Below, piece after piece: positions 57,782-64,000 of a DNA stretch of 64,000 nt; the stretch's first letter is position 1; each line of letters starts with the position of its first letter. The stretch lies in assembly GCF_000373485.1 (NCBI RefSeq), contig NZ_KB891576.1, positions 124,001 through 188,000 on the forward strand, given 5' to 3'. This DNA comes from Dasania marina DSM 21967 (GTDB taxonomy: Bacteria > Pseudomonadota > Gammaproteobacteria > Pseudomonadales > Dasaniaceae). The translations under genes were made by a program, and so were the position numbers. The notes beneath the pieces were generated by a model that saw nothing but the letters and a program-made list of their open reading frames with translations, did no database searches and was not told the DNA's origin.

Positions 57782-59125
57782 CTATAAAGCCACAACAATA
57801 AATGCCACGCACGCTAATGCTGCCGCTAACAATACATAGGGTAATTGCGTTAAGGCATGGGCCATGACACTGCAACCACTGCCATGGGCAGACAGTACGG
57901 TAGAGTCACCATAGAAGCAGGCGTGGCTACCAAATACACTAGCCGATATTAATGCACCTATAACCAAGGGCATATTGGCATCCACACTAATCGCCAAAGG
58001 CATGATTATGGGTGTGGCTACAGCAAAAATCCCCCAAAAAGAACCGGTAGCAAAAGCGATTAAAGCCATGCTAATAAAGGTCACTACCGGCAACCAGTTG
58101 GCTGTCATTAAGGGCTTCATGGTTTCGATAACGTACACGGTTAAGCCCAACTGATCGTTAACGTCTTTCAACATGAAGCCGGCTACCACTGTCGCCAACG
58201 GCAACAGCATAGATTTAAAACCGTCTAATAAAGTATCAAAGGTATCCGCAAGGGATAAAAGCTTTTGGCCAAAGGTTAAAACAACCGTCACCGCCAAAGC
58301 CAATATAACGCCTTTTAAAATATCGATATCCAAATACCAAGTAAAAAATATCAATGTACAAATAGGAATAATAAAATTGAGTAACACGCCGCGGCCGCTA
58401 TAGCCGTCAGCTTTATCATCGCCAACCATAGTGTCGTCTACGACTGGCTTATCACGCATATTAAATTCAGCCGTTTTCATCGCACCCAATAAAGGGATTT
58501 TTTTGAGAATCACCAAGGGCACTAAAACCACCGCAAACCACGCATAAAACATATAGGGTATTGCTTGTAGATACAGTACAAAACCTTCACCGGTTTCTAT
58601 ATTTAAGCTCTCTTCCAGCACCGCCGAAAAATAAACCGCCCAGGTGGATAAAGGAATCAACACGCAAATAGGCGCGGCGGTAGAATCCACCACATAGGCC
58701 AACATCTCCCTGGAGACACGGTATTTGTCGGTGACTTTTTTCATGGAGGAACTAATGGTTAGGGTATTTAAATAATCATCTATAAAAATAGCCAAACCTA
58801 ATAGCCAGGCCATTAGCAATGCAGCCGTGCCACTTTTGATGCGGGTGGCCACCATTTTTCCAAACTCTACAGCACCACCAATTTTAACCAGCAAACCAAT
58901 TAACGAACCCATAAGGCCGCAAACAAGAATGACCCAGCCTATGGTTTCATCGGCCATTACCGACAGCATAATGCCGGTAAGGTTGGTCATTACATCGCTA
59001 GGCTCTAGCATTAATAAGCCTATTATTACCCCTCCCAATAAAGGCTCAACGGTACGCTTAGACCATATCGCAAAAACCAACACCATTAAGGTGGGTAGTA
59101 AACTGGCTATACCTAAATCTGTCAT
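57782..59125 (-). CDS. NhaC-family Na+/H+ antiporter-type transporter
   Basis: The 447-residue protein has about 11-12 hydrophobic segments and NhaC family motifs (IFIDDYLNTLTISSSMKKVTDKYRVSREMLAYVVDSTAAPICVLIP, in parts, and GSHACFYGDSTVLSAHGSGCS). Members exchange Na+ for H+ or for organic substrates. Given the adjacent TonB receptor and the agmatine deiminase nearby, it could carry an arginine-derived compound across the inner membrane; this is inference. It lies downstream of the receptor, separated by a terminator. Confidence 0.85.
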   Translation of the reverse strand: MTDLGIASLLPTLMVLVFAIWSKRTVEPLLGGVIIGLLMLEPSDVMTNLTGIMLSVMADETIGWVILVCGLMGSLIGLLVKIGGAVEFGKMVATRIKSGTAALLMAWLLGLAIFIDDYLNTLTISSSMKKVTDKYRVSREMLAYVVDSTAAPICVLIPLSTWAVYFSAVLEESLNIETGEGFVLYLQAIPYMFYAWFAVVLVPLVILKKIPLLGAMKTAEFNMRDKPVVDDTMVGDDKADGYSGRGVLLNFIIPICTLIFFTWYLDIDILKGVILALAVTVVLTFGQKLLSLADTFDTLLDGFKSMLLPLATVVAGFMLKDVNDQLGLTVYVIETMKPLMTANWLPVVTFISMALIAFATGSFWGIFAVATPIIMPLAISVDANMPLVIGALISASVFGSHACFYGDSTVLSAHGSGCSVMAHALTQLPYVLLAAALACVAFIVVAL

Positions 59126-59156
59126 AGCAATCTTTTAACTCTAGGAATTTTTTACA

Positions 59157-59193
59157 CAAAAAAGCCTGGAGGTAAGATCATTACACTCCAGGC
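59157..59193 (-). terminator. Terminator of the second TonB receptor gene
   Basis: GCCTGGAG (59164-59171) pairs with CTCCAGGC (59186-59193). On the minus strand the stem is followed by TTTTTTGTG. It ends the receptor transcript before the NhaC gene, although read-through is possible. Confidence 0.8.
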
Positions 59194-59209
59194 AAACGTC
59201 AGTGACTAT

Positions 59210-61477
59210 TTAAAAACGTAATGAAAGGTCTACACCATAAGTTCTGGGGTAACTAGGCGTGGTTAGCACCGCACCTAAACCTTGCAGATCGTTTATATAT
59301 TGCGTGTACTCTTTATCCGCTATGTTTTTCACCCATAACGAAGCTGACCAACCACTCTCTTCTGCGTCTAAGCTTACACGCGCATTAAACAAGGTGTAGC
59401 CATCTATTTTAGAAATTTTACTATTATCAATTTCTGCATAGTGATGAGCACGCGTGGTGAAGTCCAACTGCACAGAGCCCATTAAACCATCAGCTACGGT
59501 ATTGCTATAACGGATTAAACCATTACCGCTAACCTCAGGAGCATAGGGCATATGCTGGCCATCACGCCCTGGCGCCACATCAAAAGGCTCAGTAGCAATA
59601 GCTTTTTGTTTAGTCTCCAGGTAAACCCCACCTAGTTTTACATCGATATGATCCGAAGGAGCCCACCAAACATCAGTTTCAAAACCTTTAATGGTTGCAT
59701 CCGAAGCATTTTCATTAATCAATAGCGTTGCTAAGTCACCACCGCCAATGGTCATGGCAAGAATCACGTCGTCATAGTCATAATAAAAAAGCGAACCATT
59801 CCAGCGCAAACTACCGTCTAGCAAATCCGATTTAATACCAATCTCATAAGCCGTTAAGGTTTCTTCATCATAGGGCTGTTCAAGTATCGCTTGCTCGGTA
59901 ATATCGCCTATATAACCACCGCTCTTAAAGCTATCGGCAATACTGGCATACACCATAGTGGTGTCGTTAAGGTCATAGTTTAAACCTACGCGATAAGACG
60001 ATTCTTTAAAATCGACCTCATCATCAATAAAGGCATAAACTAAATCTGAGGTTAGTAAAGGTGCTGGCACGAAATCACCGTTAGCATCTGGACCTACACC
60101 AGGCTCATTATTAAAGGTGCCACCCACAAACTTACGAGTTTCATCGGTATAACGTAAACCCAGTACTGCCGTTAAGGCATCAGTTAAGGCATATTCGTTG
60201 TGCCAAAATATAGCCGCAGAATCCGTCTCTAATTCATAGCTATGGTTTTGACGGAAGCCGCCGTAAATTTCGGTTAAATCGGTTTCGGTTCTAGGGGTGT
60301 CTAGGGTATCCGTCGATAGAAATAAGCCTAGTGTTGAGTTCCAACCGTCGCCACTATCATAGGATAAACGCAATTCTTCAGTCAGTTGATCAAACTCGGT
60401 TTCATAACCCACATCTACTGAGCGGAACGGTGAACCATCGGCGTCTTCCTGCGACTTTCTATCTACCGTGTTATATCCGGTAATAGACGTTAGGCTGAAA
60501 TCACCCATGTCATAGTTAATCGATACCGAAGCACCAAACACATCGATTTCATCGCGGTTTACTATGCCGGCATTGGTAGTATAGGGATCGTTATCGTCTA
60601 TCGTAACCGCGGCGGTGTCGGGGTCATAATAACAATCAGTAGAATTGCTTAACTTACCTGCGGCTATAGGAGCACAAACATTCCAAGAGCCGTCACCGGC
60701 AAAAGTGGGGTAACTATTATACTGACCAGCATCAGACTCTTCACTACCACCCATCATCGAAGCGTGTACCGTTAACTTTTCATTAACATCCCATAATATT
60801 TGTGCACGAACAGCGTATTTTTCAACATCGCCTATCTCGCCATGTACGCTATGCTTGTAAGGGCCACCACTTTGATTAACGGTATTCACCGACAAGCGAC
60901 CGGAAATATCATCACTTAGCGGACCGCTGACAAAGCCTTCTGCAGTATAGGCATCATAGTTGGCCACGCCAAAATCGATACCCGCTTCAAATTCTTGCGT
61001 GGGTTTATTAGAGAAAAAGTTAACCGCACCACCAGTGGAGTTACGACCATATAAGGTACCCTGAGGGCCTTTTAACACTTCAACTCTATTAACATCAAAC
61101 AGCGCGAAGTTAAGCAAGGTAGAATTACCGTAATAAATATCATCCACATGTATCGCTATAGGCGAGCTTTGTACGGCGGTAAAATCATTTAAGCCTACAC
61201 CACGTAAAGTAAAGTTGGGGATAGCATTACTAGACGCGTAAGAAACAATTAAGCCTGGGGTTTGAAACTGAACATCAGCGGCCGATTTAAAACCTAGGTT
61301 TTTTAAATCCTCGCCGCCTATAGAGGTAATAGCAATAGGCACTTCTTGCACGCTTTGCTCACGTTTTTGCGCTGTAACAACGACCTCCTCCAAGGCAGCC
61401 GAACATATCTGACCTGCCCCCACAACAGCTGTTAACGCTATAATTTTGTTGAGTTTTTTCTTATTAAATAGTTTCAT
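59210..61477 (-). CDS. TonB-dependent outer membrane receptor (second copy)
   Basis: The 755-residue protein has a signal peptide, a TonB box-like LEEVVVTAQKR, the plug domain (FTLRGVGLNDF, VEVLKGPQGTLYGRNSTGGAVNFF) and a barrel ending in GVDLSLRF. It is related to the receptor at 39843-42185 in layout but is not a close copy. It follows a LuxR-type regulator gene on the same strand, with an element (61535-61630) shared with 35876-35970 in its leader. A guanidino compound or amine is a plausible substrate. Confidence 0.92.
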   Translation of the reverse strand: MKLFNKKKLNKIIALTAVVGAGQICSAALEEVVVTAQKREQSVQEVPIAITSIGGEDLKNLGFKSAADVQFQTPGLIVSYASSNAIPNFTLRGVGLNDFTAVQSSPIAIHVDDIYYGNSTLLNFALFDVNRVEVLKGPQGTLYGRNSTGGAVNFFSNKPTQEFEAGIDFGVANYDAYTAEGFVSGPLSDDISGRLSVNTVNQSGGPYKHSVHGEIGDVEKYAVRAQILWDVNEKLTVHASMMGGSEESDAGQYNSYPTFAGDGSWNVCAPIAAGKLSNSTDCYYDPDTAAVTIDDNDPYTTNAGIVNRDEIDVFGASVSINYDMGDFSLTSITGYNTVDRKSQEDADGSPFRSVDVGYETEFDQLTEELRLSYDSGDGWNSTLGLFLSTDTLDTPRTETDLTEIYGGFRQNHSYELETDSAAIFWHNEYALTDALTAVLGLRYTDETRKFVGGTFNNEPGVGPDANGDFVPAPLLTSDLVYAFIDDEVDFKESSYRVGLNYDLNDTTMVYASIADSFKSGGYIGDITEQAILEQPYDEETLTAYEIGIKSDLLDGSLRWNGSLFYYDYDDVILAMTIGGGDLATLLINENASDATIKGFETDVWWAPSDHIDVKLGGVYLETKQKAIATEPFDVAPGRDGQHMPYAPEVSGNGLIRYSNTVADGLMGSVQLDFTTRAHHYAEIDNSKISKIDGYTLFNARVSLDAEESGWSASLWVKNIADKEYTQYINDLQGLGAVLTTPSYPRTYGVDLSLRF

Positions 61478-61534
61478 TAAATCCTCACATTTTTATTATT
61501 CAACGCCTTTACTCTAGCGGTAAATGGCATGACT

Positions 61535-61630
61535 TATTGCTCATGGTTACTTTGCAAACGCACAACTCCATCCGCACACGAATGACATATTGCATGGACT
61601 ATCCAGAATAAAAAACCCCTCATATGAGGG
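61535..61630 (-). repeat. Copy B of the 95-bp noncoding element
   Basis: This 96-bp segment matches 35876-35970 nearly without gaps and ends in the same CCCTCATATGAGGG palindrome, here followed by a T-run on the minus strand (after GGG, TTTTTT). It lies between the LuxR-type gene stop (61683) and the TonB receptor start (61477). The palindrome could terminate the regulator transcript while the rest acts as the receptor's promoter region. Confidence 0.6.
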
Positions 61631-61682
61631 TATATTTTTTATGTCCTCCGTAACTAGCCTATGCAGGATAAAATATTGGCTA

Positions 61683-62531
61683 TTAATGGCTAATTTTGGC
61701 GCTATGCCATAGCAGCGACAAAGGATCGCAATCTTCACCCCTATCAGCGAATTCCAAAGACTTAAAAAACAAATGATAGATTTCAGAATGCGAACACACA
61801 TTTAGCTTGTTATATATCGTCTTTCTATATGAGCGCTCAGTCTCTGTGGATATACCCATTTCTCTGGCAGCCGATTTTGAGGAACTGCCTCTAAGCATAC
61901 AGTTAACGGCATCTTTCTCGCGTTTACTCAACACCGAGCGGCCAAAGTTTTCAAACGCTTTGTTGAGGTAATCACAAAACTTATATTCATCGTTGGCCAA
62001 CTTTTCCCAGTTCTTAGCTACCAAAGAGATAATGATGGATTCTATAGACTTTAAGGCCATTTTTTCTAAACGGCTAAATGGCGGTAACTTTCGTGTTCTA
62101 GCAAGAGAAACCACGATGGCAACGCCTGCACCGAATTGTTTCAAATAAAAAACCTGATCGATCAAACCGCTGTAACAGTAATATTTTTGGTGATATTCAC
62201 TATCAAAGAAGCCTTCTGGAGCCGCGTCGTTAATATGAAAAAATCCATTGGCGTTATTTTTATAGCTTTGGTATAGGGGGCTTAGTATAAAAGCCCCCTT
62301 TAGGTATCTGTCGTAAAAGGCATCTTTGTATTCATCGTCCAACTGATCGTGCAATATTTTTGGTGTGGGGCCTACGCCATAGGCCATAATAACCGCACTA
62401 TCAAAATCACTAATGGCTTTAATACTGTTAAGAAAAGACGCTGCAAAGTCTGACCGCTGCAACACATTAATTAACTGCGAAACGCTCTCCTGCCATTCAA
62501 AGCCACTGCCATTAATCATAACGGCCACCAT
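61683..62531 (-). CDS. LuxR-type regulator with N-terminal sensor domain (second copy)
   Basis: The 282-residue protein has a C-terminal LuxR helix-turn-helix (VLSKREKDAVNCMLRG ... SKSAAREMGISTETERSYRKTIYNKL). Its N-terminal sensor domain shares motifs with the regulator at 42445-43335 (DSAVIMAYGVG, GAFILSPLYQ, YSGLIDQ). The two are full-length paralogs. This one is upstream of the second TonB receptor and divergent from the agmatine deiminase family gene. It probably controls one or both. Confidence 0.85.
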   Translation of the reverse strand: MVAVMINGSGFEWQESVSQLINVLQRSDFAASFLNSIKAISDFDSAVIMAYGVGPTPKILHDQLDDEYKDAFYDRYLKGAFILSPLYQSYKNNANGFFHINDAAPEGFFDSEYHQKYYCYSGLIDQVFYLKQFGAGVAIVVSLARTRKLPPFSRLEKMALKSIESIIISLVAKNWEKLANDEYKFCDYLNKAFENFGRSVLSKREKDAVNCMLRGSSSKSAAREMGISTETERSYRKTIYNKLNVCSHSEIYHLFFKSLEFADRGEDCDPLSLLWHSAKISH

Positions 62532-62831
62532 AAGCTAAATACCATAGTCATATCACGTCCCCACGTTGCTATCGTTATTGTTATAGCGCCAATGCCAATT
62601 ATTATTTTATCTTTGTATTTTCATACTTATAAAACGTGGTTTTATTATGCTCTTATAATTATCACAACCATTAAAACCCAAGCATAACCTCTGCATATAA
62701 CTGTAACAGCCTAAACTATTGCACAGCCCACACCGCATAAGAATAGCCCGATGGGGTAGGTTACAACCCTGTATAGATACAATATTTTCTTACTGTTTTT
62801 CTATTTACGCCCTAATAAAATTCGCCGCTAA

Positions 62832-62891
62832 AACTGTTTTTAAAACAGTTAAAACAGTTAAAACAGTTAAAACAGTTAAAACAGTTAAAAC
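62832..62891 (+). repeat. 9-bp minisatellite (AAAACAGTT)n with flanking inverted copy
   Basis: Five exact AAAACAGTT units run from 62842 to 62886, followed by a partial unit. Just before them AACTGTTTT (62832-62840) is the exact inverse of one unit, spaced by one base, so the array can form a hairpin. It lies in the 458-bp gap (62532-62989) between the LuxR-type gene and the agmatine deiminase family gene, which otherwise holds AT-rich DNA likely to contain both promoters. No credible gene is seen there. Confidence 0.85.
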
Positions 62892-62989
62892 TAAGCTATA
62901 CCGCTATCACCCGCGAATGTGGGTATTTATCAAAAAATAATCGTTATTTAATAGCTGCCCCAATAACAATTAAAATAAGGTAACAATCT

Positions 62990-64000
62990 ATGTTAAATAA
63001 ATCCCGTACGTTGTTGGCTGGCTTAGCTATAGCCGCTGCAACCTTAACCTTCGCCTCTACGCTGCATGCAGAAATTAGAATGCCAGCAGAGTTTGAACCA
63101 CAAAAAGCTTTATGGGTCGCCTGGCCAAGTTATACCTACGTCAACGGTTTTAGCACCACAGTACCGGTATTAAACATCATTGCTGCCGCACAAGCCCATA
63201 CCACTGTGGTAGTACAGGTGATAAAAACTAGTGACATCAGTAACATCAGAACGCAGATTATTAACCGCGGTATACCGCTGGATAATATCGAGTTTATGGC
63301 CGCCAAGCGCGACGATATGTGGCTGCGGGATATGGGCCCAGTATTTCGCTATAACGGCACCAAAAAAGAGATGGTGGACTTTCAGTTTACCGGCTGGGGT
63401 GCTTATGGCTTATACGAACCTTACAGCCAAACCGAAGGCAACCTAGACAAACTACTAGCCGGCAAGCTGGGCTTGGATATACAAAGCTCATGGCTAGTTC
63501 ATGAAGGCGGCAATCACGAGTTTAACGGCCAAGGTACTATGATGCTGACTTGGGCGGTTGAGGACCAACGTAACCCTGAAGGCCAATCCGAACTCAAGCA
63601 CTACATCTACGGCGAAGATAACAGCGTTAATGGCACTAAAAGAGCCATCATCGAAGATGAATTTAAGCGTGTATTTAACGTGAAAAAAGTCCTCTGGTTG
63701 GAGCAAGGATTGGTAGAAGATCCCTTCGCCTTTACTAGCATACCCGGCCCGCAGCCCGGCACTAAGGCCTATACCTTTGGCACCGGTGGCCATGTTGACG
63801 AGTACGCGCGCTTTGTAGGCCCCAACACCATAGCGTTGGCAGAGATTACCGATGAGCAAGTAGCCCACGACACTAGCGGCATAGCCGCCTTGTCACAGCA
63901 ACGCTTAGAGGCAAACTTTCAGGTGCTAAAAAAAGCCCGCGACCAAGATGGTAACCTCTTCACCATCGTGCGTATGCCACATACCGATATGTCCTATGAA
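62990..64000 (+). CDS. Exported agmatine deiminase/peptidylarginine deiminase family protein, 3' end cut
   Basis: Read directly from the sequence: ATG at 62990 after AAGG, giving 337 codons before the window edge. It has a signal peptide (AGLAIAAATLTFASTLHA) and then the PAD_porph/agmatine deiminase core. Features include RMPAEFEPQKALWVAWPSY, DDMWLRDMGPVF, the HEGGNHEFNGQGTMML segment and GTGGHVDEYARFV. A catalytic cysteine would lie further along, outside the window. Such enzymes convert agmatine or peptidyl/free arginine to citrulline-type products and ammonia. The signal peptide indicates a periplasmic or secreted location, unlike the usual cytoplasmic AguA. Confidence 0.85.
   Translation, partial: MLNKSRTLLAGLAIAAATLTFASTLHAEIRMPAEFEPQKALWVAWPSYTYVNGFSTTVPVLNIIAAAQAHTTVVVQVIKTSDISNIRTQIINRGIPLDNIEFMAAKRDDMWLRDMGPVFRYNGTKKEMVDFQFTGWGAYGLYEPYSQTEGNLDKLLAGKLGLDIQSSWLVHEGGNHEFNGQGTMMLTWAVEDQRNPEGQSELKHYIYGEDNSVNGTKRAIIEDEFKRVFNVKKVLWLEQGLVEDPFAFTSIPGPQPGTKAYTFGTGGHVDEYARFVGPNTIALAEITDEQVAHDTSGIAALSQQRLEANFQVLKKARDQDGNLFTIVRMPHTDMSYE

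Noticed and set aside
61547-61801. An 84-codon frame overlapping the LuxR-type gene 3' end
   Set aside because: It runs in another frame through the regulator and the noncoding element; no support for translation.
62719-62940. A 73-codon frame with repeated TVK units
   Set aside because: The repeated residues come only from the 9-bp minisatellite read in frame.

Overview
The window looks like chromosomal DNA of a marine gammaproteobacterium, probably near the Cellvibrionales/Spongiibacteraceae. This rests on conserved gene order (xerD-dsbC-hom-thrC-recJ; rpsP-rimM-trmD-rplS; ffh with divergent ypjD-corB; queA-tgt), large TonB-dependent receptors, and a Gram-negative 'dedicated sortase' locus. 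Base composition is moderate and most housekeeping genes lie on the minus strand. The species-level guess is inference.

Layout. 1-6.8 kb: assimilatory sulfur genes (cysG partial, cysI, cysJ, cysM, serine acetyltransferase). 6.9-8.2 kb: a MaoC-like hydratase and a periplasmic solute-binding protein. 8.3-15.7 kb: a complete proteobacterial dedicated sortase locus. It has the VIT/vWA sortase target, the class GN sortase and a small unknown protein in one operon, a divergent response regulator/histidine kinase pair, and an OmpA-family protein. 15.8-33.6 kb: housekeeping genes (recJ, thrC, hom, two DsbC-like proteins, xerD, ribosomal and tRNA-modification genes, ffh, ypjD, corB, gamma-carbonic anhydrase, Nudix, tgt, queA).

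33.8-39.7 kb: tRNA-Leu(CAA) followed by long tandem repeats that carry a copy of the tRNA 3' end, then an AT-richer accessory block of small genes (two NTF2-like proteins, ACT protein, GNAT-like protein, small membrane protein, HRI1-like protein) next to a LysR regulator and an MFS transporter. 39.8-50.7 kb: a TonB receptor and LuxR-type regulator facing an arginine-transaminase-type catabolic set (AruH-like, YjiH-family membrane protein, M20 amidohydrolase, AruI-like), interrupted by a toxin-antitoxin pair. 50.8-56.7 kb: a CzcCBA-type heavy-metal efflux operon headed by a His/Cys-rich small protein. 57-64 kb: a DUF3334 protein, then a second guanidino-compound locus (NhaC-family antiporter, TonB receptor, a paralogous LuxR-type regulator, and a signal-peptide-bearing agmatine deiminase family protein cut by the window end).

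The most interesting signals are: (i) two paralogous LuxR/TonB-receptor pairs, each beside an arginine/agmatine-type enzyme, suggesting a guanidino-compound scavenging regulon; (ii) an rtT-like repeat cluster behind tRNA-Leu made of consecutive hairpins; (iii) a roughly 95-bp noncoding element present twice, about 25 kb apart; (iv) an uncharacterised third gene in the sortase operon; (v) a RelE-type toxin whose likely N-terminal codons lie upstream of any standard start codon.
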